The notes under the pieces were generated by a model. It had not been told where the DNA came from. It saw nothing but the letters and a program-made list of their open reading frames with translations, and did no database searches. The position numbers and the translations under genes are program-made. 64,000 bases of DNA, taken from the NCBI RefSeq assembly GCF_026427355.1, contig NZ_CP102665.1:496001-560000 (forward strand), in the 5' to 3' direction. The stretch comes from Sphingobium sp. JS3065. GTDB lineage: Bacteria > Pseudomonadota > Alphaproteobacteria > Sphingomonadales > Sphingomonadaceae. Shown piece after piece: positions 29,158 to 38,734 of the stretch (within the stretch, counting starts at the first letter, position 1; each line of letters begins with the position of its first letter).

Positions 29158-30888
29158 TCAGAAGGCGTCGACGGCCAGCGCCATGATCGTCGCTTCGCCC
29201 GCCGCGACGCTGCCTGCCAGTCCCCGGACCTGCGGCAACATCCGCTGGGCGAAAAAGCCGGCGACGGCGCGCTTGGCGTCATGCAGCGGCGTATCCCCCT
29301 CTGCGGCGGCCATGCGCGTCCACATCCAGCCCATCGAAACCAGCGCGAACAGGCGCAGATAATCGGCCGCCGCCGCGCCCGCCGCCTCCACGCCCGCGCC
29401 GCGCAGCGAAGCCGTCACATCGCGCAACAGGGCCAGCGCCTCCCGCGTGCTCGCCGCGATCCCGATGGTCCCGGCCGCTTCCAGATCGTCCGCGACCAGC
29501 GCGAAAAAGCCCTCGACCACCGCGCCGCCCGCCATGGGCAGCTTGCGCCCGACCAGATCCATGGCCTGCACGCCGTTGGTGCCCTCATAGATCTGGGCGA
29601 TGCGCGCATCGCGGACATATTGTTCCATGCCCCATTCGCGGATGTAGCCATGGCCGCCGAACACCTGCTGCGCCTGCACCGCGCTTTCGAAGCCGTAATC
29701 GGTGAAGGCCGCCTTCACCACCGGCGTCAGCAGCGCGACCAGGCCATCGGCCTTGGCCCGCTCCGCAGCGTCGGGATGGTGATGCGCCCGGTCGAGCTGC
29801 AACGCCGTCCAGCCGGAGAGCGCCCGCCCGCCCTCCACAAAGGCGCGGATATTGAGGAGCATGCGCCGCACGTCGGCATGTTCGATGATCGCCACGGGCC
29901 CCCTCGCCCCGTCCGCGCTGCGGCCCTGGAGCCGTTCCTTGGCATAACCGGCGGCCTGCTGATAGGACGCACCGGCGATGCCCAGGCCCTGGATGCCGAC
30001 CATCAGCCGTTCGGCGTTCATCATGGTGAACATGGCGGCCAGCCCGCGATGCGGTTCGCCCACCAGCCAGCCGGTCGCGCCGTCATAATTCATCACGCAG
30101 GTCGGCTGGGCGTGGATGCCCATCTTCTTTTCCAGCGCGCCGACCGACATGGCGTTGCGGATCGTGAAGCCGCCGTCCGCGTCGGGCAGATATTTGGGCA
30201 CCAGGAACAGGCTGATCCCCTTCACGCCCGCAGGCGCGTCGGGCAGGCGGGCCAGCACCAGATGGACGATGTTGCCGCCGAAATCATGGTCGCCTGAGGA
30301 AATGAATATCTTCTGTCCCGTCACGGCATAACCGCCGTCGGCGTTCGGCTCCGCCTTGGTCTTGAGCAGGGCAAGGTCCGTGCCCGCGCCGCTTTCGGTC
30401 AACGCCATGGCGCCGGTCCATTCGCCGCTTACCATGCGCGGCAGGTAGATGGTCTTCAGGGCATCGTCGGCATGGGCGGCAATCGCCTCGCACGCGCCGC
30501 GCGTCAGGCCGGGGAACAGGCCGAAGGACATGTTGGCCGCGGCCAGCATCTCGTCCAGCCAGAGCTGGAGGATGAAGGGCAGGCCCTGCCCGCCATATTC
30601 CGGGTCCGCCGACAGCGACGGCCAGCCAGCCGCCACGAAATCGCGCCAGGCGTCCGCGAAACCCTCCGGAGTCCGCACGTCGCCGTCGATCAGGCGGCTC
30701 CCCTCCTCATCGCCATGGCGGTTGATCGGGTGCAGCCGTTCCGCGCACATCCGCCCCGCTTCCTCCAGCACCGCCGTCGCCAGGTCCGCGTCGACATCCT
30801 TGCCCGTCTCCACCATCGCCCGGTCGAAGCCAAGCACCTGGGTCAGCAGGAAGCGGTAATCATCGATCGGCGGAACATAGCTGAACAT
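29158..30888 (-). CDS. Acyl-CoA dehydrogenase, long DmdC/FadE-like form
   Basis: A 576-residue flavoprotein, longer than the usual 380 residues because of N- and C-terminal extensions found in DmdC-like (3-methylmercaptopropionyl-CoA) dehydrogenases. It has the FAD/substrate segments MALTESGAGTDLALLKTKA, KIFISSGDHDFGGNI, and VFGGHGYIREWGMEQYVRDA with IYEGTNGVQA near the active site. I chose ATG 30888 (MFSYVPPIDD) because AGGAG lies 6 bases upstream; the frame is open further back. It introduces the 2,3-double bond in an acyl-CoA. Operon with the downstream thiolase. The chain specificity is unknown. Confidence 0.9.
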   Translation of the reverse strand: MFSYVPPIDDYRFLLTQVLGFDRAMVETGKDVDADLATAVLEEAGRMCAERLHPINRHGDEEGSRLIDGDVRTPEGFADAWRDFVAAGWPSLSADPEYGGQGLPFILQLWLDEMLAAANMSFGLFPGLTRGACEAIAAHADDALKTIYLPRMVSGEWTGAMALTESGAGTDLALLKTKAEPNADGGYAVTGQKIFISSGDHDFGGNIVHLVLARLPDAPAGVKGISLFLVPKYLPDADGGFTIRNAMSVGALEKKMGIHAQPTCVMNYDGATGWLVGEPHRGLAAMFTMMNAERLMVGIQGLGIAGASYQQAAGYAKERLQGRSADGARGPVAIIEHADVRRMLLNIRAFVEGGRALSGWTALQLDRAHHHPDAAERAKADGLVALLTPVVKAAFTDYGFESAVQAQQVFGGHGYIREWGMEQYVRDARIAQIYEGTNGVQAMDLVGRKLPMAGGAVVEGFFALVADDLEAAGTIGIAASTREALALLRDVTASLRGAGVEAAGAAAADYLRLFALVSMGWMWTRMAAAEGDTPLHDAKRAVAGFFAQRMLPQVRGLAGSVAAGEATIMALAVDAF

Positions 30889-31115
30889 CAGGTACTCCTG
30901 AAAACATGGCAAATCGCCTATACCAAACATCTGTTACAGTCAATAGTACCTTCGGCAAGCGGATGGATTTACGGCAAAGCCTGGCGGCCTCATACTGCTG
31001 CCTTTCCCCATCGAAATCGACTTGCGCAGCGGCGAGATGCGCCGGAACGCTTGCATTCCCGGATGATTGAGAATAGCCATAATATTATAATAATAATTTA
31101 ATAAGGGCTGGAATC

Positions 31116-32441
31116 ATGGGATTTGAAGATCATCCGACCGTCCGCGCACTACGGGAACGAGGAGAATCCCAGTCGACGGAGATGGTCTCGGCCGCCCTGC
31201 TGAAGGAGATCGCGCTCGAATGCGGGGCCGCCGATGTCGGGCTGATCGAAATCACCCGCCCCGCTATCGCCCCGCAAATTCCCTATATCCAGAAAGTCTA
31301 CGCCAAGACGAAGACCCTGATGGCCATCGTCTGCCGGATGAACGAATTGCCGGTGCGATCCCAGACGCGGTCGGTGGCGAACGAGGAATTTCACGCCACC
31401 TACGACCATGTGAATGAGGCGTGCCGGGAAATCGTGCGCGCCCTCACCAAACGCGGCATTCCGGCATGCAACGCCATCGCGGCCTTCCCCATGGAGCTGG
31501 ACCAGCCCAAGATCATGATGGTGCAGCACAAGCCCGTCGCGGTCGAGGCCGGGCTGGGCCATATGGGCGTCCACCGCAGCGTCATCCATCCGAAATTCGG
31601 CAGCTTCATATTGCTGGGCACGGTGCTGCTGGGCGTCGAGGTCGACGAATATGACCACCCGGTCGACTATAATCCGTGCCTGGGCTGCAAGCTGTGCGTC
31701 GCCGCCTGCCCCGTGGGCGCGATCAAGGCGGACGGCGCGTTCGACTTCATGACCTGCTACACGCACAATTACCATGATTTCACCGGCAACTTCCTGAACT
31801 GGGTCGAAAATGTCGTGGAGGCCAAGGACAAGAAGGATTATCGCGAACGCATCCAGCCCAGCGAGACCCAACTCATCTGGCAGTCCCTCTCGTTCAAGCC
31901 GCAATATAAGGCCGCCTATTGCATATCGGTCTGCCCGGCGGGCGAGGAGGTGATTTCCCCCTTCCTTCGGGATCGCAAGACCTATGTCGAGGATGTGGTG
32001 AAGCCGCTGCTCGACAAGGAGGAGGTGCTGTACGTCATCAAGGGCACCGACGCCGACGAGAGCGCGCCGCGCAAATTCCCGCACAAGCGGATCAAGCATG
32101 TGCGGGCGGGCCGGATCACGACCAGCCTGGGCGGCCATCTTTTCTCCCTGCGGCTCAGCTTCCAGCGGGGCGCGGCCCGCTCGCTCGACCTGACGAGCCA
32201 CTGGACCTTCGAGGACAAGAAGGATCATCATGCGACGATCCACGTCGCCGGCAAATTGCTGGAGATCGATGACCGGCGCCATGTCGGGGACGCCGACTTC
32301 AAGGTCTGGGTGAAGTCGGACCGCTGGTTCGACTATCTCAATCTGCTGTGCGAACTGGACGATCTGTTCGCGGAAGGCTCCATCCGCCTGGATGGCGACC
32401 GGGAAAAGCTGGACGCCTATCTCGCCTGCTTCCCCTTCTGA
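31116..32441 (+). CDS. 4Fe-4S protein with reductive-dehalogenase/QueG-like N-terminus
   Basis: A 441-residue protein of uncertain function. Residues 20-180 resemble the corrinoid-binding fold of epoxyqueuosine reductases and reductive dehalogenases. A ferredoxin motif CLGCKLCVAACP follows (about 188-200), and a partial second Cys set occurs in YCISVCPAG. The last 125 residues (from about 315, AGRITTSLGGHLFSLRLSFQ) look like an SCP2-type sterol/lipid-binding domain. No signal peptide, so probably cytoplasmic. The gene stands alone, downstream of an AT-rich leader. I cannot name the reaction: a cobalamin- or Fe-S-dependent reduction of a hydrophobic substrate is a guess. Confidence 0.75.
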   Translation: MGFEDHPTVRALRERGESQSTEMVSAALLKEIALECGAADVGLIEITRPAIAPQIPYIQKVYAKTKTLMAIVCRMNELPVRSQTRSVANEEFHATYDHVNEACREIVRALTKRGIPACNAIAAFPMELDQPKIMMVQHKPVAVEAGLGHMGVHRSVIHPKFGSFILLGTVLLGVEVDEYDHPVDYNPCLGCKLCVAACPVGAIKADGAFDFMTCYTHNYHDFTGNFLNWVENVVEAKDKKDYRERIQPSETQLIWQSLSFKPQYKAAYCISVCPAGEEVISPFLRDRKTYVEDVVKPLLDKEEVLYVIKGTDADESAPRKFPHKRIKHVRAGRITTSLGGHLFSLRLSFQRGAARSLDLTSHWTFEDKKDHHATIHVAGKLLEIDDRRHVGDADFKVWVKSDRWFDYLNLLCELDDLFAEGSIRLDGDREKLDAYLACFPF

Positions 32442-32459
32442 CCTCCCCACGAAAGGCGC

Positions 32460-32639
32460 ATGGCATCCGCAAGGGCCGCGCTGATGCGCGGCGGCAAATC
32501 GCTCGACCGGATCGCAGACGAGATCGGCTATGAATCCGCCAGCGCGTTCAGCACCGCCTTTCGCAAGCGATCGGGCATGGCGCCCGGACGATTTGCGCGG
32601 TTTCGGATCGATGAGGGCGCGCCGATGAGCGCGCCCTAA
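32460..32639 (+). pseudogene. AraC-type DNA-binding domain remnant
   Basis: Directly after the iron-sulfur gene a short frame reads MASARAALMRGGKSLDRIAD, then EIGYESASAFSTAFRKRSGM, then APGRFARFR. This is the second helix-turn-helix and C-terminus of an AraC-family activator. The first helix-turn-helix and the sensor domain are missing. Homology (HERRM) seems to begin within 20 bases of the preceding stop, so the 5' part was lost at that point. Confidence 0.65.
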
Positions 32640-32679
32640 GATGTAGGAAAGGGGCGCACTTTGGACGCCAGCGTCATGC

Positions 32680-34797
32680 TCACCCGATGGCGCTCAAGGG
32701 CGCTTCCTGCCAATCCGGCGATCCTGTCGGCCGCATGGACCGGTCGGTCGGCGCTATGACGCGCGTCTGCGCGCTCAGCTTTTCCTGGCCGGGGGCAGCC
32801 ATGCCGGGCAGGCGCGGAACGCCTTGAGCGATGCTCAAATCCGCCGCCCACAGCCGCCGCACGACCGCGAGGGCGGCGGCGAAAGCAGTCGGGCGATGGG
32901 CGTTGACCTCTATCGCGCCAGTGAACAGCGATATGATCAGCCGGTCGCGCACATCCTCCGAATGGAAGTCGAATTCAACGCCGATCCGCCTGCCCGCGCG
33001 GCGCACGAAGCCGCGCACCAGGCCGACATCGGGCACCACCATCTCGACACGGTCGCCGACCCGCAGGTCGGTGGGTTCGTCGGCTTCCAGCCCAAGGCCA
33101 GAGATGGAGATGTCGCCTTTGCTGGACCGGATCATCTGCCCGTCGCTGCCCAGCAGCGTCACGCCCTTCCGCAAGGCAAAGCGTTCCTCGCCCCGGACGC
33201 GCGGCTTTTCCAGGCACATCATCGCCACCAGCAGCAGCATGAACATATTCAACATGGTCCAAATCGCGACCATCGGCATCAGGCCCATCTGCGACACGAT
33301 ATGGCGGTCGGCGCTCGCATTGATCATCAGCCCCGCGAAACTGAGGGCGATCAGCGCGAGCGCACTGCATAATATGTTGCTTTCCCAGGGGTTTCCGCCA
33401 GCATCCGCGCCCTTGGGCGTCACCTTGAAGACCAGGCCCTTCGGCTTGAAGAGCGTCTGCAACGCGACCGGCAGGATGCGGAAGGTCTGGAACATCGACA
33501 ATATCTGCGCGGCCAGCGGATAATAGCGGCCCGGCGCGAGCAGGGTGATGCCGCTCATCATCGCGACGATCAGAGGCAGGACATAGTGGATCACGGCCTG
33601 GAGGTCGATGCCTGTCATCGGCGCCAGGTTGAACAACATGAAAAGGATGGGCGTCAGCACCATGAAGACGGATTGCAGACCCTGGGTGATCCATGCGCTG
33701 GGCAGGAACAGCAGGCGATGGCGCAGCTTCAGCCCCGGCCCCAGCGGACCCTGCTTCAGATAGAGGATCTGGATCGCGCCCTGCGCCCAGCGCTGGCGCT
33801 GGACGAAAAAGGCGGCGGTGCTTTCCGGCGCCAGCCCGAACGCCAGCGGCTCGTTCAGATAGCGCGTCACATAGCCCTGCCGCAGGCTGGCCATGGTCAG
33901 CAGCATATCCTCCGTGATCGACCCTTCCGGCAATCCGCCGCCGATCGATTCGAACAAAGTCCTGCGCGTGACGGAATTCGACCCGCAGCAGAAGGCCGCG
34001 TCCCAACCGTCGCGGCCGGGCATGATCGCTTCGAAGAAGAAGCGCTGGTCGTCCGGCATCGCCTGTTGCAGGCCCAGATTGGTCTGCATCGGATCATGAT
34101 TGTAGAAACTGTGCGGAACCTGGACGATGCCGATCCGCGCCTCATCGAAAAAGCCCATCGTCCGCAGCAGGAAATCGCGCCGCGGCACGAAATCCGCGTC
34201 GAACACCGCCACGAACGGCGCCTGCGTGACGGTCAGCCCGTGATTGATGTTGCCCGCCTTCGCGCCCTTGTTGTCGGGGCGGTTGATATAGCCCGCGCCC
34301 TTCGCGACGCAGAGGTCGCGCACCCATGGCCGCCGCCCGTCGTCCAGCACCCACACCCGCGCATCCGGCCAGTCGAGCGAGAGGCAGCCCAATATGGTCT
34401 TTTCCAGCACTTCGCGGGGTTCGTTATAGGTCGCGATGAAGACGTCCACCGGGGGCAGGATGGCGGCATCGGCCTTCCATGCCCTGCGCAGCCGCGCTTC
34501 CCCCCTGTCGGCCTCCGCCGACCGGTCGCGCGGGCGCGACAGGATGGCGAGCAGGATGGCGCCGTCGAACAGCGCCGCCATTTCCACGAACAGGCAGATG
34601 AGCGGCCAGCACAATGCTCTGCCGCCGGAACCCCAGGGGATCGTCTGGGTGACCCGCCATTGGAGATAATAGAGGATCGTGCAGCCGATAGTCGCGATCA
34701 GGCCGGGACGCGACGGCCATATCTTCCCGAACAGCAACAGCAGTCCCGCCAGCAGCGCCAGCGATGCGAAGGGCGTCGTCAAGGCAATGCCCGACAT
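32680..34797 (-). CDS. Family 2 glycosyltransferase with PilZ domain (cellulose-synthase-like)
   Basis: A 705-residue inner-membrane processive glycosyltransferase like BcsA/Alg8. N-terminal membrane segments (1-75) precede a GT2 domain with DAD (VAVFDADFVP, near 197), TED (SITEDMLLT, near 293) and QRQRW (near 332). More membrane segments follow, then a PilZ domain from about residue 540. The PilZ signature is complete: RFALR (RxxxR) and DISISG (DxSxxG), so c-di-GMP binding and activation are likely. It is co-transcribed with the upstream HlyD-type gene (6-base gap). No bcsB, bcsC or cellulase gene is present, so the polymer may be an exopolysaccharide other than cellulose. Confidence 0.9.
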   Translation of the reverse strand: MSGIALTTPFASLALLAGLLLLFGKIWPSRPGLIATIGCTILYYLQWRVTQTIPWGSGGRALCWPLICLFVEMAALFDGAILLAILSRPRDRSAEADRGEARLRRAWKADAAILPPVDVFIATYNEPREVLEKTILGCLSLDWPDARVWVLDDGRRPWVRDLCVAKGAGYINRPDNKGAKAGNINHGLTVTQAPFVAVFDADFVPRRDFLLRTMGFFDEARIGIVQVPHSFYNHDPMQTNLGLQQAMPDDQRFFFEAIMPGRDGWDAAFCCGSNSVTRRTLFESIGGGLPEGSITEDMLLTMASLRQGYVTRYLNEPLAFGLAPESTAAFFVQRQRWAQGAIQILYLKQGPLGPGLKLRHRLLFLPSAWITQGLQSVFMVLTPILFMLFNLAPMTGIDLQAVIHYVLPLIVAMMSGITLLAPGRYYPLAAQILSMFQTFRILPVALQTLFKPKGLVFKVTPKGADAGGNPWESNILCSALALIALSFAGLMINASADRHIVSQMGLMPMVAIWTMLNMFMLLLVAMMCLEKPRVRGEERFALRKGVTLLGSDGQMIRSSKGDISISGLGLEADEPTDLRVGDRVEMVVPDVGLVRGFVRRAGRRIGVEFDFHSEDVRDRLIISLFTGAIEVNAHRPTAFAAALAVVRRLWAADLSIAQGVPRLPGMAAPGQEKLSAQTRVIAPTDRSMRPTGSPDWQEAPLSAIG

Positions 34798-34803
34798 CTT
34801 CCG

Positions 34804-35994
34804 TCAGAGCCTGCGGCTGAACCGCACCTCGGCCAGACGCCCCACGTCGCATTTGCGCGCACCGTCCATCCGCCGCGGTTCTGGCGCGGGCAGGGCGACA
34901 TCGACCATGATCTCCCGGTCTTCCGGCAGGGAATAGTTGGAGGCGGCCAATAATTCTTCCTTGCGGCGGCTGGCGGCGCCGGTGATGTTCACCACCCTCC
35001 CCTTCAGCCACTGATCCGACCCGATCATGCGGACATCGGCAGGCGTGCCGGGACCGATGACCTCCGCCTTGCGTTCCGGCAGGGCGACCTGGACGAAACG
35101 GCGGCGGCAATCCAGCAGGTCCAGCACCGGTTCGCCCGCGCGGATCGCGGCGCCGGGACTGGCCGTCGCCGCCCACACCAATGTTCCGGCCGGGGCGCGA
35201 TACCCTGCCCTGGCCAGCGCATCCTTCAGGCGCAGGCTGGCCTGCCGGTAACGGGCCGTCGCATCGCTCAGCGTCTTTTCGACCATCTGCCTTTGCAGCA
35301 GCAGCCGGTCGGCCTGCTGCACCGCATAGGGCGCGTCATTATAGCTGTCGCCCACGAAAACGTCCGATTGCGCGGCTGTCCGCGTGACCTGAATGGCCTG
35401 CAACCGCGCGGCGGCGCTGACGCAATTGCTGTTCTTCAGCGATGCTGCGGCTTCCGCCTTCTGCACCCCGGCGGGGGAAATAAAGCCCTGCGCTGCCAGG
35501 GTCCGGGTGCGCGCCAGATTGGCGGCCTGCTCCGCCCGCTCCGCCCGGCAACCGGCCAGATCGGCCTGCGCGGCATCCCGGTCGGCGGTCAGGCGGGCGC
35601 CCATCGCGCCGGAAAAGAGCGCCGCCCGCTGCGTCAGCCTTTGCGTCTGGCCGTTCAGTTCCGCCAATTGCCGCTGGCTGAGCGCCATTTCCGTCTGCGC
35701 CAGTTCCGCTTCGGCCTTGAGGTCCGCGACCTGGCCGGTGTCCTGCGACAGGTTCAGCAGGGTGATCGCGGTGGTCCGGTCGAAATAGCGGCCGTCGGCG
35801 GGAAGGTTGGCCACGGTGCCGTCGGAGGCGGCTGTCAGCCTGATGAGCGGCGCGTTGATCGCCGCCTGGGTGGAAACATCGTTCAATATATAGGGCGCAA
35901 AGCCCATAGTGCCTATGCCGATCAGCCCGGTCGCCAGCAGGATGCGCGCATATCTTGCCCGTAAAAGTCGTTGAACAGCGATCATCTTCACCAT
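34804..35994 (-). CDS. HlyD-family membrane-fusion protein
   Basis: A 396-residue periplasmic adaptor with one N-terminal membrane anchor (residues about 16-36). It has a biotinyl-lipoyl-like first half, a long coiled coil (about 95-270, many Ala, Gln and Leu heptads) and a beta-barrel second half. Such proteins link an inner-membrane transporter or synthase to the envelope. It precedes the PilZ glycosyltransferase gene in the same operon, much as Alg44-like proteins pair with Alg8, so it probably assists polymer export. Start ATG 35994; an alternative Met lies three codons later. Confidence 0.85.
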   Translation of the reverse strand: MVKMIAVQRLLRARYARILLATGLIGIGTMGFAPYILNDVSTQAAINAPLIRLTAASDGTVANLPADGRYFDRTTAITLLNLSQDTGQVADLKAEAELAQTEMALSQRQLAELNGQTQRLTQRAALFSGAMGARLTADRDAAQADLAGCRAERAEQAANLARTRTLAAQGFISPAGVQKAEAAASLKNSNCVSAAARLQAIQVTRTAAQSDVFVGDSYNDAPYAVQQADRLLLQRQMVEKTLSDATARYRQASLRLKDALARAGYRAPAGTLVWAATASPGAAIRAGEPVLDLLDCRRRFVQVALPERKAEVIGPGTPADVRMIGSDQWLKGRVVNITGAASRRKEELLAASNYSLPEDREIMVDVALPAPEPRRMDGARKCDVGRLAEVRFSRRL

Positions 35995-36125
35995 ATCCCA
36001 GCGGCCAGCCCACGATGCCGCGATGCTCCTTCGGCATAGCGGAACAAGGTTAGGGACATGTTAATGACGAAGGCATGTCTCCCGCCTCCGGTGACATGCG
36101 GGCAGACGGGCGCTGCGATTTCAAC

Positions 36126-37127
36126 TCAGCGCGTGACGGGCCGGTTCGCGCTTGTTGACGCGGGCGGCGGCATCAACTCCCTGATCACGCCCCAATAGCC
36201 CGGCGTGATGTGGGCGTCCGCCGCATAGGCGGGGTCGGTCATCAAATGCGCGTGCAGGCGGCGCAGGTTGGGCCAGGGCACGGACGGGAACAGATGATGT
36301 TCCAGATGATAGCTGACATTGAAGGGCGCGATCAGGAACCGGTCGAGCCATGTCGGGATGACCGTGCGCGTGCCGTTGAGTTCCTGCTCGTCGGCGACGC
36401 CATTATGTTCCGCTATCGCCCTGATCCGGTTGAAGACATTCGCCCAGATGAATTGCGGGATCAGCAGAAGGCCCAATATCTGCCAGCGCCACGGCGACCA
36501 CAGGATCAGGCCGTAGAAGAGCACGGCCCAGACCACATATCGGATGCGCAACCCCAGGCTATAATCGAAACCGAAGCGTCCGGGATTATGGAAATTGGCG
36601 AAGGGCGCCCAGATCCGGCTGTCCCGCGCCATCCGGTAAAAATTAAGGCCGGTCGCGCTGCGGACCAGCAGCCAGGCCATGGCGGCCGGGCTTTTCGGGA
36701 AATGCTGGTCGGGATCCCTGCGCTGGACGCGATAGTCGCGGTCGCGCAGCGTGTTGGTGTAGCGGTGGTGGTACAGATGATTGGCGCGGTAGAGGTGAAT
36801 GCTGAAGCCGAGCGGATAGGCGACGAAAATATCGCCGATCCAATCGTTGATGCGGCGATTGCTGAACAGCATCCCGTGACAGGCATCGTGCATCATCACC
36901 GCCAGGCATTGGATGCGCGACCCGATAACGAAGCCTGCCAGCAGGTAGACCGGAACCCGGTCGACGTGGATCGCGATCGCGCCCGCCGCGATGGCGATCG
37001 CCCATTGCAGAAGGAGCAGCCATGCGTTGCGGCGGTCGTCGATGACCGACAGTTCCCGGATGAGGGCCAATGTGCCGCGCCGCGAATATCGGTATCCGGG
37101 CGGACGATCCTTGGCGATTTCCTCCAT
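36126..37127 (-). CDS. Fatty acid desaturase family protein
   Basis: A 333-residue integral membrane di-iron protein. All three histidine boxes are present: HDACHG, HLYHHRYTN and HLEHHLFP, with paired hydrophobic segments between them. Family members desaturate or hydroxylate acyl lipids, sphingolipids or carotenoids at the inner membrane, using oxygen. It is a single gene transcribed toward the polysaccharide operon; 131 bases separate it from the HlyD-type gene. The substrate cannot be deduced. Confidence 0.9.
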   Translation of the reverse strand: MEEIAKDRPPGYRYSRRGTLALIRELSVIDDRRNAWLLLLQWAIAIAAGAIAIHVDRVPVYLLAGFVIGSRIQCLAVMMHDACHGMLFSNRRINDWIGDIFVAYPLGFSIHLYRANHLYHHRYTNTLRDRDYRVQRRDPDQHFPKSPAAMAWLLVRSATGLNFYRMARDSRIWAPFANFHNPGRFGFDYSLGLRIRYVVWAVLFYGLILWSPWRWQILGLLLIPQFIWANVFNRIRAIAEHNGVADEQELNGTRTVIPTWLDRFLIAPFNVSYHLEHHLFPSVPWPNLRRLHAHLMTDPAYAADAHITPGYWGVIRELMPPPASTSANRPVTR

Positions 37128-37228
37128 GGGAACATGTCTCCGAAAATGCGGTGCGAACCTGTGCCGGACTATGGTTGAGGGAAACCCGCGTCAAGCCCGC
37201 TCCGCAACGCCGCAATCGCCTCGCCCCA

Positions 37229-38734
37229 TCAGAGCCGCATCAACCGCCGCCACCCGATCACCATGGCGCTGACCGAGATCGCCAGCCCCGCGCTGGACAG
37301 GAGCCAGACGAGAATATGCCGCAGCGGCGGCCAGATCAGCAACCATGGGAAGTCCAGGCTGTGCAGGGCGTTGAACAGCCAGCGATGGCCGCGCCCAGCC
37401 GAACCGATCTGGCCCAGCAGAGCGCCTGTCGCCGGATCGATATGGAGCCAGGTCTGCGACGGATCGTCAAATTTCAGCCGCAACACCGGCAAGGGGCGAC
37501 TGTCGTCACGCGGATCGCCGGTGGAATACCAGTAGCGGTCCGGTCGATCCAGCCGCTGCACCGCCACCAGGGCAGCGCCCGGCATCGCGGTTCGGGCCAT
37601 GGCGATGATATGGTGACGATCAAGCGTCAGCGGACGGGCGGTCGCGCCGCTCAGCGATCTCGGCTTTCCCCGCCCCCACAAGGTCATGACGGGCTGGCCG
37701 CCCAGCCAGGCGAAGCGAACCTCCCTTGCGCCCCCGCCTTCCCGCACCAGTGCGGCCAGGTCGGTGGCCGGGAATGAAGGCTTTGCCCCGGCATAGAGGC
37801 TGGCGGCATCGCCATGGTCCCTGTCGCGCAACCCGCCCCACGGACTCATCGACAGCCAGCCGCTGAACACCCAGCCGATCAGGAACAGGCCCCCGATCAT
37901 GCCGGTGACATGATGCCATTTCATCCAGCCGCGATAGGGGCTGACCGATCCGGACTTGTAGCGGCGCTTCAACCGGATGCGCAGGATGCCGATCCAGAAC
38001 CCGGCCATCGCGCCCAGCATGCCGATACCCGACGTCCACAGCACGGTCTGGCGCCACGGTTCCTGAAACAGGCGCAGCGCTTCGAAATAGATCCAGTGCG
38101 GCACCGCGCCTAGCCAGTTCCAGAAGCGTTCCCGCGCCGTGCTATTCTGCACCACCTCGCCCGTGCGCTGGCTGACATAGAGGTCGGTGGCGGCGGCATC
38201 GGCCATGCGTATGCGCCAGAACGGCGCCATCGCCTTGTAGGCGCGGGTGACGACCCACTGGTCATGATCGACCGGATCGACCGACACGACCGGCGCGTCG
38301 ATCAGGGCCGAAGCGATCGATCCGGCACGCCGCCTGTCGACCGACAGTATCTCCGCGCCCGTCCGGGCCGACACGGCGCGCCTGCCCTGGGACGTCGCGA
38401 AGATGTAGAGCGGCTCCCCGCCCGTCATGCCCAGCCGCATTTCCGTGGGAAAATCGGGCTGGCCAAGGCTCGCCAGCGCCCGGTCGGGGCCGACCCGCAC
38501 CTGCCCCCAGTCGAGCGGCGCGGCGGTCGCCACCCGTTCGGGCGCGCGGAAGGACGGGAAGGAGATATAGAGCATCACCAATCCCGACAGGAACCAGATG
38601 GCGAAGAACAGGCTCAGGATGATGCCGGTCCAGCGGTGGAAGACATAAAGCCAGCGCTTCGCCGCCTTCCACAGGGCAGGTGCGGCGAAGGGGGATACCC
38701 CTCGCCGTGCCACCGCCAGGTCAGAAGGCGACAT
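37229..38734 (-). CDS. PepSY-associated membrane protein
   Basis: A 501-residue inner-membrane protein with four to five hydrophobic segments: the first at LYVFHRWTGIILSLFFAIWF, then IGMLGAMAGFWIGILRI, GLFLIGWVFSGWLSM, and the last near the C-terminus. PepSY-like domains lie between them. Proteins of this type accompany TonB receptors and are thought to reduce or process the imported iron or cobalt complex. ATG 38734 overlaps the end of the TonB receptor gene by 14 bases, so translation is coupled. Both are expected to be under the cobalamin riboswitch upstream of the receptor. Confidence 0.88.
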   Translation of the reverse strand: MSPSDLAVARRGVSPFAAPALWKAAKRWLYVFHRWTGIILSLFFAIWFLSGLVMLYISFPSFRAPERVATAAPLDWGQVRVGPDRALASLGQPDFPTEMRLGMTGGEPLYIFATSQGRRAVSARTGAEILSVDRRRAGSIASALIDAPVVSVDPVDHDQWVVTRAYKAMAPFWRIRMADAAATDLYVSQRTGEVVQNSTARERFWNWLGAVPHWIYFEALRLFQEPWRQTVLWTSGIGMLGAMAGFWIGILRIRLKRRYKSGSVSPYRGWMKWHHVTGMIGGLFLIGWVFSGWLSMSPWGGLRDRDHGDAASLYAGAKPSFPATDLAALVREGGGAREVRFAWLGGQPVMTLWGRGKPRSLSGATARPLTLDRHHIIAMARTAMPGAALVAVQRLDRPDRYWYSTGDPRDDSRPLPVLRLKFDDPSQTWLHIDPATGALLGQIGSAGRGHRWLFNALHSLDFPWLLIWPPLRHILVWLLSSAGLAISVSAMVIGWRRLMRL

